A program made the translations under genes and the position numbers. The notes beneath the pieces were generated by a model, which searched no databases, was not told the DNA's origin, and saw only the letters and a list, made by a program, of their open reading frames with translations. DNA of 35,993 nucleotides from a virus, in the IMG/VR virus record IMGVR_UViG_3300048672_000119, positions 1 through 35,993 of that record. One strand, 5' to 3'. Positions 7,014-14,848 of this stretch are shown here, one piece after another. Each line of letters opens with the position of its first letter. Position 1 is the stretch's first letter.

Positions 7014-8498
7014 ATGGCATACGCTTTAAGATTTGACGGTGTAGATGACACAGTAACCATCACTACGGGTATGACTGGTAACGCCGGTACGTCTGCTTAT
7101 ACCATGCGGGTAAAGTCTGGATCTTCTGGCGTTACGAGACCAGCATCAGGGCTTGCGGCATTTATAGGTACTAATGCCAACACTAACATTAGCGGCCTTG
7201 TAATCAATAATGCCGGCAGGGTAATGATTTATACAGGGTCAACGATTCGATACGGTGGCGCGAATGGACAAATTGTATCAGGCGTTCCTTTTGACTTTAC
7301 ACTGACGCATAATGCGGACGGCACTTGGAATATTTTCGACAATTTGACAAGCACCACTCTCAGCAGTGGCACCTTTTCAACTAATACAGTTTTCGCCACG
7401 CTAAATCAATTCGGGCGAGGTTCCAGCAATTTAACTACATACCTACAGGGCGACATCGAATTTATAGAGGTAACAGGGCTTGCCAACTCTGAAAAGTGGG
7501 ACGCCAACCTATCAGGCGGTACAGGCTCAACACTGCCAACAGTCAGTGGTAATAATCAAGGCACATTGACTAATTTCACGGTACCCGATTGTTGGATATT
7601 CGACTCCACTGGCATCGCTTTTGAAGGCACATTAGGTAAAACAAGTTTAACATCTACAGCAAAAGCATTGGCTGTTTCTGCGGGTTGGCAGAGTGACATT
7701 GTTAAGTCTAATTATGTGGTTTCTTTGAAGCAGTTAGCATTAACTTTAGGTTATGTAAACGTTCTATCTAAAAATGCCTACAACATTACGCTGAAACAAC
7801 TATCTGTTACGGTTGGAGCCAATGTCTCGTTTACCGGATTGCTTGGTAAAAACGCATACACCGTATCAAGCAAAGCTTTAACTGTAAACGCCGGAGCTTC
7901 TATTTCCATAGGAAAACAGAGCCTAGGTTTATTACCTAAACCTTTAACTATTAGTTCTGGTTGGAGTGCTGGAGTACAGAAACAGTCGCTTACTTTGACA
8001 GGTAAACAAGAAGGTGTTTCTATTGGTCATTTGCTGTCAATCAGTGAACAACATCTCACCATACAGAACAAACAACTTCAATTAGTTACTGGTACTTCTG
8101 TATCGTTTTTAGGTGAACTAAACAAAACTGCTCTGAACTTATCGCCAAAGCAGTTGAGCGTACTAACAGGTACTGCTATTCCGTTAGAAGCTACTTTAAA
8201 TAAAACCTCGCTTATTCTCACACCCAAGCAGTTAGGGATTACAGCAGGAACCTCTCAATCATTTAGTGGGACATTAGCTAAAACGAGCTACAACTTGTCT
8301 GGAAAGACTTTAAGTAATGTGGCTGGGACTGTATTGACTCTACAAAAACAAGCGCTACAAATCGTTTCTAAGCAGCTTAGTATGGGTGAGGCGGTATACC
8401 CTATTGTTCCAGTAGAAAGAGTATTCACACTAACAGATAAAAATAATAGAACATATGTGTTCAAACAAACAACCAACATTTATGTAATGAACAATTAA
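7014..8498 (+). CDS. Tail fibre / adhesin with LamG-like head and about ten internal repeats
   Basis: 494 residues. Residues 1-195 resemble a concanavalin/LamG-like fold (MAYALRFDGVDDTVTI, then GDIEFIEVTG), a carbohydrate-binding type seen in phage receptor-binding proteins. From about residue 203 to 455, imperfect repeats of roughly 24-31 residues follow the pattern F-x-G-x-L-x-K-t-s/a-y/l-x-l-x-x-K-q-L-s-v-t-a-G (e.g. GTLAKTSYNLSGKTLSNVAG; GELNKTALNLSPKQLSVLTG). A short C-terminal tail ends in YVFKQTTNIYVMNN. The repeats probably form a stacked beta shaft. Adhesin function is inferred from position and composition. Confidence 0.7.
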   Translation: MAYALRFDGVDDTVTITTGMTGNAGTSAYTMRVKSGSSGVTRPASGLAAFIGTNANTNISGLVINNAGRVMIYTGSTIRYGGANGQIVSGVPFDFTLTHNADGTWNIFDNLTSTTLSSGTFSTNTVFATLNQFGRGSSNLTTYLQGDIEFIEVTGLANSEKWDANLSGGTGSTLPTVSGNNQGTLTNFTVPDCWIFDSTGIAFEGTLGKTSLTSTAKALAVSAGWQSDIVKSNYVVSLKQLALTLGYVNVLSKNAYNITLKQLSVTVGANVSFTGLLGKNAYTVSSKALTVNAGASISIGKQSLGLLPKPLTISSGWSAGVQKQSLTLTGKQEGVSIGHLLSISEQHLTIQNKQLQLVTGTSVSFLGELNKTALNLSPKQLSVLTGTAIPLEATLNKTSLILTPKQLGITAGTSQSFSGTLAKTSYNLSGKTLSNVAGTVLTLQKQALQIVSKQLSMGEAVYPIVPVERVFTLTDKNNRTYVFKQTTNIYVMNN

Positions 8499-8507
8499 GG
8501 AATTAAT

Positions 8508-8954
8508 ATGGCCGTAGGCAATTTTACTTTAGTCAACACAGGCAAAGAAGCTCTGTTGACAGATAACGCTAACCAAATTAACTGGGCTTCAGATACTATT
8601 GTAGCTGTGTTAATTGGTCCAGCATATACACCTTCTTTAGCGCACACACAATACTCTGATGTATCAGCTAACATCATTGCTGATGTCGGTTATGCTCCTG
8701 TTGTCCTGACAGGTAAGACTTCGGTATTGGCGGCAGGTAAAATTCTGTGGGACTGTGCTGATGTGAGCTTTGGTACTAACGTATCACTCACTGCCAAATA
8801 CGTAGCTTTCTTCAAACGTGCTGGTGGTTCATTGACTGGTACTGACCAATACATCGGCTATGGCGACTTGAATGATACTAACACATCAGCTACTGTCAGC
8901 TCTACCAATTCTACGTTTGCTGTGAATACAACCAACGGCCTCTTTGACGTTTAA
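8508..8954 (+). CDS. Small structural protein
   Basis: 148 residues with AAGGAATT upstream. Beta-rich, no signal peptide; contains DCADVSFGTNVSLTAKYVAF, a pattern I associate with small conserved phage structural proteins near tail fibres. It follows the repeat fibre by 9 bases and is coupled with the next two small genes. Probable virion component; exact role unknown. Confidence 0.6.
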   Translation: MAVGNFTLVNTGKEALLTDNANQINWASDTIVAVLIGPAYTPSLAHTQYSDVSANIIADVGYAPVVLTGKTSVLAAGKILWDCADVSFGTNVSLTAKYVAFFKRAGGSLTGTDQYIGYGDLNDTNTSATVSSTNSTFAVNTTNGLFDV

Positions 8955-8962
8955 GGATTGAT

Positions 8963-9271
8963 ATGATCTACATTACGAAAGACGCGGGTGAAAAGTTAGA
9001 CTACGTATTCATTCGTGCTGTAGAAGATAATATCTCTGCTGTAACATATACACAGTCTGTGGGCAGTACAATAACAGTTGTTAGCTGTACTGTCAATACA
9101 AACGTAGTGGCTGATTCTGAAGGTAACGAATATCCGGCAGGTAGAGCAGTTGTGTTGTGGGTACAAGGTGGGGTTGTAGGAACTACAGAAACTTTGACAC
9201 TGCAATACACTACTGTTGCTGGTCGTATTCTGGAAGAAGATATTCAGTTCAGAATTAACAACGGTTGTTAA
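8963..9271 (+). CDS. Small beta-rich structural protein
   Basis: 102 residues, AAGGA upstream. Starts MIYITKDAGEKLDYVF; the rest alternates hydrophobic and polar residues as in a small beta barrel, with few charged residues. Commonly such genes pair with the preceding one in phages. Likely a virion or fibre accessory protein; not assigned to a named family. Confidence 0.55.
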   Translation: MIYITKDAGEKLDYVFIRAVEDNISAVTYTQSVGSTITVVSCTVNTNVVADSEGNEYPAGRAVVLWVQGGVVGTTETLTLQYTTVAGRILEEDIQFRINNGC

Positions 9272-9288
9272 CCCAACAGGGGATTGTT

Positions 9289-9519
9289 ATGTCAGCAGAA
9301 ACTATTGTAGAGATTTATAGGACACAAGAACGTCGTGATGAACACTTCTTTGTCTCAGCTGTGACAATCTCATATTTCGGAAGAACAGCATTCATTCAAG
9401 GACTCTCTGGTACATTCACAATCAAGTGCTGGAGAGAACTCACTGAATACTTGATGTCGAAAGACATCGATCAAGTTCAATATTATAGACACGGGTTCTT
9501 ACGTACAATTTATCGTTAA
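9289..9519 (+). CDS. Small hypothetical protein at the end of the late block
   Basis: The ATG at 9289 with AGGGGA 6 bases upstream is preferred to the ATG at 9265, which overlaps the previous gene and lacks a ribosome site; this gives 76 residues. Mixed alpha/beta (AFIQGLSGTFTIKCWRELTEYL), family not recognised. It is the last gene before the terminator at 9523-9545. Confidence 0.6.
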   Translation: MSAETIVEIYRTQERRDEHFFVSAVTISYFGRTAFIQGLSGTFTIKCWRELTEYLMSKDIDQVQYYRHGFLRTIYR

Positions 9520-9522
9520 AAC

Positions 9523-9545
9523 AAAGCCCGCTTTTAGCGGGCTTT
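9523..9545. terminator. Bidirectional intrinsic terminator between convergent blocks
   Basis: AAAGCCCGC (9523-9531), loop TTTTA, GCGGGCTTT (9537-9545) followed by TT. On the plus strand it ends the late block in a T run; on the minus strand the same stem is followed by TGTTTTA, so it may also stop leftward transcripts from the 9556 gene. Confidence 0.9.
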
Positions 9546-9555
9546 TTCATTTGTG

Positions 9556-9744
9556 TTATTTACAAACCGTCACTTTCTGTTTCGTCTTCTTGTCAATAAC
9601 AATCTGACAAATCTTCTTCCTTCCGGCTCTATCCTTCATCACAACAGTCTTAACTGGTTTACCTTTCACAACAACATCTTTCTGTGCTGCTTCAGATGGA
9701 ACAGTGTATAGCATTAGAGCTAAAATTACAATAGGGATGTACAT
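9556..9744 (-). CDS. Small exported protein
   Basis: 62 residues from the ATG at 9744, chosen because GGAGGGG sits 6-12 bases upstream; a longer frame to 9828 lacks this. Residues 1-19 form a signal peptide (hydrophobic IPIVILALMLY, then a Ser-Glu-Ala-Ala cleavage region). The mature part is basic with two Cys (KKICQIVIDKKTKQKVTVCK), which may form a disulfide in the periplasm. Possibly involved in host-envelope modification or superinfection exclusion; no family recognised. Confidence 0.6.
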   Translation of the reverse strand: MYIPIVILALMLYTVPSEAAQKDVVVKGKPVKTVVMKDRAGRKKICQIVIDKKTKQKVTVCK

Positions 9745-9745
9745 A

Positions 9746-9961
9746 TCAAATCCCCTCCAATAAATATTGTTGTTCAAACTTATCGTTGTAATGTTCATTA
9801 AAATAACACAAAGCTGGATTACCGTCAAGAGTGCTTAAACGTTTATGTTCTTTTGTAGCCATCTGACTGCACACAGTACGAATACAAGCGCCTAATGTAA
9901 TAAGCTGACTATGTTCGCGGTATAAGTCCCAAGCTTGTGCTAGGATTTGTTGTTTAGTCAT
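9746..9961 (-). CDS. Small hypothetical protein, first gene of a two-gene unit
   Basis: 71 residues. The ATG at 9961 follows AAGGAGA by 5 bases; the upstream ATG at 9976 overlaps that same box and is rejected. Helical (TKQQILAQAWDLYREH), three Cys, soluble. Transcribed from the promoter at 9992-10020 together with the exported protein. Function unknown. Confidence 0.6.
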   Translation of the reverse strand: MTKQQILAQAWDLYREHSQLITLGACIRTVCSQMATKEHKRLSTLDGNPALCYFNEHYNDKFEQQYLLEGI

Positions 9962-9991
9962 GGTGTTCTCCTTCATTTATTTGTTGAGATA

Positions 9992-10020
9992 AGAATACAC
10001 ATACACAACTCTAATGTCAA
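9992..10020 (-). promoter_or_regulatory. Sigma-70 promoter for the 9961-9556 unit
   Basis: On the minus strand: TTGACA (10020-10015), 17-base spacer, TATTCT (9997-9992). It lies between the terminator of the nrd operon and the ATG at 9961. Confidence 0.75.
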
Positions 10021-10042
10021 CATTTATTTTAGACAATAAAAA

Positions 10043-10062
10043 AGCCCCGCATGAGCGGGGCT
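10043..10062 (-). terminator. Intrinsic terminator of the nucleotide-metabolism operon
   Basis: Minus strand stem AGCCCCGC, loop TCAT, GCGGGGCT, followed by TTTTTATTG. It is 4 bases beyond the nrdA stop. Confidence 0.9.
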
Positions 10063-10066
10063 AATG

Positions 10067-11761
10067 TCATTGACAACTTTCGCAGTCTTTAGATGCCGTT
10101 ACTCCAGCTTTAGAGTAAACGTAATACATACCTAGAATATTTTCATCTTCAAAACACATCTGATGTACTTCTGAGATATACTCGGGATCTTCTTCAGCAG
10201 CAAAGAATAAGTTCCAAGATTGCCATTGGTCTAAGAATTGACTACGTGAAGAAGCAGCACGAACTAAAGCGTACTGATCCATTTCAAAAGCAGTCTTAAA
10301 CACTTTCTTTTCGTGTTCATCTAACCAATCAACGCCTTGTACACTACCACGAGCGTCAATGACTTCCTGAATGTTCTTCTTATTGTAGACACCTTTCTTC
10401 TTCATCAGATTCAACAGCGTTGGATTAACACGTTCAATCTCACCACCAGCAGAAGCTTGTGTAAACGTCATAGCGGGGTCTGGGTTAATACCTTCACTAA
10501 CACCACCCATCAACAACGCAGTTGATTTGGTTGGCGCTATAGCTCTTAAATGAGTGTTACGAACACCATATCCTTTACACCATTCTGGTTCACCAAAGTT
10601 CTCAGCTAACCATTTAGAAGCTTTTTCAGATTCTTCTTTCATTGAAGCAAAGAAGTCATGGTTAAACAAGTGTGCTTCCATAGATTCGAAAGGAATCATT
10701 TCTTGCTGTAAGTAAGTGTGATAACCGCAAACACCTAAACCTAACGCTCTACTCTTTTCAGTGAATCGTACAGCTTTCTGTAATGTTGGGATATTCTTAG
10801 CTTTCTCAATGAACTCAGAAGCAATACAATCAAGGAACACTGTAGCATCAAAGATTGCTGTCGTGTCTTTCCATTCATTATATTTAGCTAAGTTCAAGCT
10901 GGATAATACACAAGTGAACGTGTGGTCTTTGTCAGCAAATAATGTGATCTCATTGCAGAGCTGACTTGTCTTAACTTCTAAACCACGGTCTTTATACATC
11001 GCAGGTCTATGACGATTTACTTTATCTGGAAAGAAGTAATAACCTTTTCCTGTAATCATCTTTACCCGAAGTGTTTCCCTGCGGCGTCTATCCAATTCGG
11101 TATCACCGCCATTCAATGCAGCAATATCCCTGTCGTAGAGATTCCAACCGATGTTTAAGCTGTCTGGGTCACTTTCCAACTTCTTGATAACTTCATCAAA
11201 GTCTCCGTGATTCATCGGAATGTATTGACCAATACTACCTCGACGTACACCACCTTGACTAACTTTCTGAGACATCAATACAAAGTCTTCCAGCACTGGA
11301 GTAATGCCGGAAGATTTACCACCACGACTAATCTTGCTACCACGAGGACGAATATCACCTAAGTATACCGCAGTACCAAAACCTTCTTGTGTAAGTACAG
11401 CATTTTCTTCCAATGATTTATAAAAACCAGAAATACTATCTTCACACACTGTACCAGAACAACTTACTGGCATACCACGGTCTGTTCCAGTATTAGCTAA
11501 GACAGGAGTGGATGGACTAAGCCATCCTTTCCACAACATCTCAAAGAATTTTTTCTCGTAATGTTCAACTAACTCAGGATGTCGTAAATGTTTTGCTGCG
11601 GTCTTAGCGATTCGTCCAGCTTGCTCACGGAAGTTCTTTGCTTGATACAAATACTTCTCTTTAAATAACTGATAACCGCCAGTGGAATAAAACTCTGGGT
11701 ATCCACCTTCATCCTGTTCTTGTTTCCGCTTATCACTCATTAATTTGTAGAAATCAGTCAT
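10067..11761 (-). CDS. nrdA: Ribonucleoside-diphosphate reductase, large subunit (class I)
   Basis: 564 residues from the ATG at 11761, which overlaps the nrdB stop (TAATG) with AAGGAGA 6 bases upstream. The enzyme reduces NDPs to dNDPs. By comparison with E. coli NrdA, C101 (VSCSGTVC), C269 (SQLCNEI) and C284 (TCVLSSLNLA) match C225, C439 and C462; Y546-Y547 match Y730-Y731; the C-terminal C560-x-x-C563 accepts electrons from glutaredoxin. E271 matches E441, but the residue matching N437 is Gln267. The protein is about 200 residues shorter than E. coli NrdA and starts close to the barrel domain, so the ATP-cone (overall activity site) appears to be absent. Confidence 0.95.
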   Translation of the reverse strand: MTDFYKLMSDKRKQEQDEGGYPEFYSTGGYQLFKEKYLYQAKNFREQAGRIAKTAAKHLRHPELVEHYEKKFFEMLWKGWLSPSTPVLANTGTDRGMPVSCSGTVCEDSISGFYKSLEENAVLTQEGFGTAVYLGDIRPRGSKISRGGKSSGITPVLEDFVLMSQKVSQGGVRRGSIGQYIPMNHGDFDEVIKKLESDPDSLNIGWNLYDRDIAALNGGDTELDRRRRETLRVKMITGKGYYFFPDKVNRHRPAMYKDRGLEVKTSQLCNEITLFADKDHTFTCVLSSLNLAKYNEWKDTTAIFDATVFLDCIASEFIEKAKNIPTLQKAVRFTEKSRALGLGVCGYHTYLQQEMIPFESMEAHLFNHDFFASMKEESEKASKWLAENFGEPEWCKGYGVRNTHLRAIAPTKSTALLMGGVSEGINPDPAMTFTQASAGGEIERVNPTLLNLMKKKGVYNKKNIQEVIDARGSVQGVDWLDEHEKKVFKTAFEMDQYALVRAASSRSQFLDQWQSWNLFFAAEEDPEYISEVHQMCFEDENILGMYYVYSKAGVTASKDCESCQ

Positions 11762-12774
11762 TACTTCTCCTTCCTTTTCCACACAAAACGTTCAGAATCC
11801 CAATTACGTTGGTACTCTCGACCTTGGCCGCTAAAGAAGTCCACGAACTGATAATTGTTCAATCCATTGTAGAACCAATCAGCGATAGGGTTGTACTTCA
11901 CATCATAAATCTTTTCGTAACCTAAGTTCGCCATGCACACATTTAAACGACTGTCTACGAAGTGTTTCAACTGAACATCTGTGATACCATCAATCTTACC
12001 TTTCTCGAATATCATATCAATGATGCGATATTCATGTTCACGGATCTTGTTGGCAATGTCCACTAGCTTGTCTTTCAATAAGTTTTGAACATTACCTACG
12101 TACAGTTCTTTCTCAAACAGCTCTTGTTTGTGTTGCTTAAATAATGCTGCACCACCTTCACTGTGCATATTCTCATCTACAGCAGAGAAGTTAATACCGC
12201 GAACTGTATTCACTACTTTGTTCTTTCCTTGTGACTGGAAATGCTTCAAGAAAGCAAACGATGAATACAATACCGCACCTTCTACCATACTGAAAGCTGC
12301 TGTAGAAATAAGTTGACCTAATTCAGAATCGTCCTCATTATCAACTAAACTCTCCACAAACTCAATACGTTCTTTCAGGATTGGGTCATTTACATAACTC
12401 AAGTAGAAGTCATCTGTATTGAGGTTCAACAACTCATTTAAACGCGCGTAGAATGGCTGGTGGACACCTAATTCGATACTACCAAACACCGTACACATCG
12501 CCTGAATCTCTGGTCGTGGGTAGCGTTTCAGCATCGTACCACACCAATGATCTGCACCAGCAAACAACTCATACAAAGTAAACAGACGCAGTACGGTAAT
12601 TACACCATGTCGTTCAGCCTCTGTCATATTGACCAGAATGTCTTGAATGTCTTTCTCTAACTTAATTTCATCCCAGAACCACAACACTTTAAGCTGTTGG
12701 TCTGCCATCTTACGGAACTGTGGGTAATGTTCCACGAAAGATAACGTTGGTGTTCTAATCTTTAATTCAGACAT
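11761..12774 (-). CDS. nrdB: Ribonucleoside-diphosphate reductase, small (radical) subunit
   Basis: 337 residues. It houses the diiron (or related) cofactor that generates the radical used by NrdA. Likely metal ligands: E69 (LYELFAG) in the place of E. coli D84, E101 and H105 (ELGVH), E165 (SMVEGAV), E201 and H204 (DENMH). Tyr109, four residues after H105, matches the radical Tyr122. The first Glu-His pair is spaced E-x3-H rather than the usual E-x2-H. Starts 8 bases inside the glutaredoxin 3' end and is co-translated with nrdA. Confidence 0.93.
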   Translation of the reverse strand: MSELKIRTPTLSFVEHYPQFRKMADQQLKVLWFWDEIKLEKDIQDILVNMTEAERHGVITVLRLFTLYELFAGADHWCGTMLKRYPRPEIQAMCTVFGSIELGVHQPFYARLNELLNLNTDDFYLSYVNDPILKERIEFVESLVDNEDDSELGQLISTAAFSMVEGAVLYSSFAFLKHFQSQGKNKVVNTVRGINFSAVDENMHSEGGAALFKQHKQELFEKELYVGNVQNLLKDKLVDIANKIREHEYRIIDMIFEKGKIDGITDVQLKHFVDSRLNVCMANLGYEKIYDVKYNPIADWFYNGLNNYQFVDFFSGQGREYQRNWDSERFVWKRKEK

Positions 12775-12976
12775 CTTTCACATCCACCTTAACACCATCT
12801 TTAAATAACTGAGGAATACCACGCAAACCTTTACTTATAATGAATCGTAATGCCTCAGCGTCTTGCCACACATCAAATTCTTTATACTCAATCCTCTTAG
12901 CTTGTAATGTTGATTTTAGTGTCTCACAAGCCTTGCAATCTTTTCCACTGAATACTACCAATCCTTCAGAATACAT
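12767..12976 (-). CDS. Glutaredoxin-like electron donor for RNR
   Basis: 69 residues from ATG 12976 (GAAGGAG 5 bases upstream; the GTG at 12982 is unlikely). Thioredoxin-fold glutaredoxin with the redox motif C14-K-A-C17 and the cis-Pro segment GIPQLFKDG. Overlaps nrdB by 8 bases, so it most likely re-reduces the NrdA C-terminal cysteines. Short, like NrdH and phage glutaredoxins. Confidence 0.88.
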   Translation of the reverse strand: MYSEGLVVFSGKDCKACETLKSTLQAKRIEYKEFDVWQDAEALRFIISKGLRGIPQLFKDGVKVDVKDV

Positions 12977-12978
12977 CT

Positions 12979-13347
12979 TCACTCCTTCAATCCTAATGCT
13001 TTAAAAAATTCTTCATTGTACCCGAACAGATACTTGACAATGTTTTCCTTACCGCGTTTCTTCCATGCCTCATCTGAACGTTCATAACCGCTGTAGACAT
13101 ACCCACCTGTCTGTTCAAGATTCGTGGTAGGTGAACGAAAGGTTTGTCCGTCAGCTAACTCTAAGCGCTCATAAGGACGGTTGACGTCCATGCCGAAAAT
13201 ATGAAGCATTGCCTTAATCAAGCGGTCATTCTCTGCGTTACAATAACCTTCACGACATACAGTGGTGTTAGCTAAATCCACTAAAGGTACATTGTAGTTA
13301 TAGTCATAATAAATATCATCAATTTTAGGGAGATCTTTCAATTCCAT
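12979..13347 (-). CDS. Hypothetical protein between thyX and glutaredoxin
   Basis: 122 residues from ATG 13347, sharing TGATG with the thyX stop. Acidic/aromatic N-terminus (IDDIYYDYNYN), two closely spaced Cys (CREGYC) and a conserved-looking C-terminal helix. Not recognised. Being inside a thyX-grx-nrdBA series, a role in nucleotide metabolism or its control is possible. Confidence 0.6.
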   Translation of the reverse strand: MELKDLPKIDDIYYDYNYNVPLVDLANTTVCREGYCNAENDRLIKAMLHIFGMDVNRPYERLELADGQTFRSPTTNLEQTGGYVYSGYERSDEAWKKRGKENIVKYLFGYNEEFFKALGLKE

Positions 13348-14054
13348 CAATGTTGCTCCGTTAATACTTTACTCAGTGAAGGAAAATACTTCAGTAAGAA
13401 TTCCTTAGCAGCATCAGCCACATCACAATGCTCATCTTGTGTTACCCCACGCTCCGTCCGTAATCCGGTGTAGTGAATCCAAGTGCGAACTGTACCATTC
13501 ATATACATAGCTGACATAGTAAGACCTTCCGGCATAAATACACGAGTGCATTCTTTTGCAGCATCACGACTGCGCCACTTCTTCACTTTAGATTGAACCA
13601 ACTGAATGACTTCTTCTTGGTCAGCATACCACTCAGCTTCTTCCTCTGACGTAAATGCTCCAGCGATTGAGTTCTGACGATTCTTCGTGTCTTGCTTACG
13701 TAGCTCTCGCAGGCAGAACATATCATCTGTTACGTCAGCATACCGTTGACTAAACTCTTGAAACTTTGCTGAGCTGTGTCGTAACGCTTGACGGCTAATG
13801 TCGCGAGGAGCTTTAATCTCTAATACAAGATTAGCCATATCAAATACAGACCAATGACCGTTACGAGCGCAGTAAGCTAACAGTTTGTCTGCTGTATCAA
13901 AATCTAATTGATTGTTTGGGTTACTAACACGAGCTTGGTAGCTGATTAAACCTTCACTATCTGGAATATAATCAACCAAAGGAACTGTAATACCGATTGC
14001 GTTTACTTCGTATTTATCGTTAAAATGTTCTACCTTCAAACTACTACTCCTCAT
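13347..14054 (-). CDS. thyX: Flavin-dependent thymidylate synthase (ThyX)
   Basis: 235 residues. Makes dTMP from dUMP using FAD/NADPH and methylene-tetrahydrofolate. Diagnostic segments: ARVSNP, GHWSVFDMANLVLEI, and ISRQALRHSSAKFQEFSQRY, where the ThyX motif RHRx7S reads R92-H93-S94-x7-S102, i.e. the third Arg is Ser. Start is uncertain: ATG 14054 overlaps the previous stop without a ribosome site, whereas a TTG at 14039 has GAGGAG 6 bases upstream and would give 230 residues. In operon with nrdBA and a MazG-like gene. Confidence 0.92.
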   Translation of the reverse strand: MRSSSLKVEHFNDKYEVNAIGITVPLVDYIPDSEGLISYQARVSNPNNQLDFDTADKLLAYCARNGHWSVFDMANLVLEIKAPRDISRQALRHSSAKFQEFSQRYADVTDDMFCLRELRKQDTKNRQNSIAGAFTSEEEAEWYADQEEVIQLVQSKVKKWRSRDAAKECTRVFMPEGLTMSAMYMNGTVRTWIHYTGLRTERGVTQDEHCDVADAAKEFLLKYFPSLSKVLTEQH

Positions 14055-14458
14055 TTCTTACGTTTATAATACGAACGTTTTACAATAGATTTCTTACGTT
14101 GTTCTGCTTTCAGCTTAGCCTTACGGTCTTGCTCTGCTTTCCACTTGTAATACTTAGCTGTACCACGACACTCCGGTTCCCAAGGTTTATCATCCCAATC
14201 GCACTTCTCTACCTCATAACCAGATGAACGATTATTGTTAGATAAAGCACTCACCGCTAATGCACCAACAGCAGCACCTGCTACACCGGCAGCAACTTCA
14301 CTACCAATGCCATCTTCTTGTGGAGCTGACTGTGTTTGAGCATCAGAAAGCTTCTGTTCGATTTCTTCTTCAGACGGTGGTGGTAGAACCACCTGTGGTT
14401 CTGGTGAACACGCCATCAGTGGTAAAGCTAACGCTAATGCAAGTAATGTTTGTTTCAT
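14051..14458 (-). CDS. Lipoprotein with glycine-zipper segment
   Basis: 135 residues, TTGGAGGA upstream. Signal peptide with lipobox LMAC (Cys17) for lipidation. After a Pro/Glu-rich stretch comes a Gly/Ala-rich hydrophobic segment (residues about 54-73, VAAGVAGAAVGALAVSAL) and a strongly basic tail (KAKLKAEQRKK ... YYKRKK). Phage lipoproteins expressed early often block receptors or protect the infected cell; an o-spanin role is less likely because the gene is in the nucleotide operon. Function is inference. Confidence 0.65.
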   Translation of the reverse strand: MKQTLLALALALPLMACSPEPQVVLPPPSEEEIEQKLSDAQTQSAPQEDGIGSEVAAGVAGAAVGALAVSALSNNNRSSGYEVEKCDWDDKPWEPECRGTAKYYKWKAEQDRKAKLKAEQRKKSIVKRSYYKRKK

Positions 14459-14460
14459 AA

Positions 14461-14646
14461 TTAATCCTCCAATACTTTTTCAATCACATCAGCAGCTAGG
14501 CCAGTGATTTCAGAAATCTCATACACGGTTAAGCCAACAGCAGCTAACCCTAGCAGAGTTTTCTTATCAACACCAACTAATTCTGTCACTGGACTAACAA
14601 TATCAGCAGCGACATCAACGACTCCACGAATTAAACTTCCGAACAT
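14461..14646 (-). CDS. Small hydrophobic protein
   Basis: 61 residues, GAGGAG 6 bases upstream. Amphipathic and hydrophobic throughout (FGSLIRGVVDVAADI; TLLGLAAVGLTVYEI), possibly membrane-associated, ending in an acidic helix. It lies immediately upstream of the lipoprotein gene, which it probably accompanies. Family not recognised. Confidence 0.6.
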   Translation of the reverse strand: MFGSLIRGVVDVAADIVSPVTELVGVDKKTLLGLAAVGLTVYEISEITGLAADVIEKVLED

Positions 14647-14656
14647 TGTACACTCC

Positions 14657-14848
14657 TCAAAACTTATCAGTTAATTCAACAAACTTCACACCATCTAACG
14701 GCAACTTTCTGCGATACCGTTTATATAGCAATGATAGCATTTGTGTATTTCTGTTGTCAACACTAACAGCCTTAATCACTCCACGAAACACACTATGATT
14801 TGTTGATACGTATTCAAAACGCCATTCAGTGATAATTGGTTCAATCAT
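14657..14848 (-). CDS. Small hypothetical protein, WYL-context unknown
   Basis: 63 residues; ATGA overlap with the MazG-like gene stop, GGAG 9 bases upstream. Basic (YKRYRRKLPLDG), beta-alpha mix, no recognised motif. The neighbours are dNTP-related, but nothing in the sequence shows a function. Confidence 0.55.
   Translation of the reverse strand: MIEPIITEWRFEYVSTNHSVFRGVIKAVSVDNRNTQMLSLLYKRYRRKLPLDGVKFVELTDKF

Noticed and set aside
14051-14458. Outer-membrane spanin
   Set aside because: It has a lipobox but lies in the early nucleotide operon without an adjacent inner-membrane spanin.
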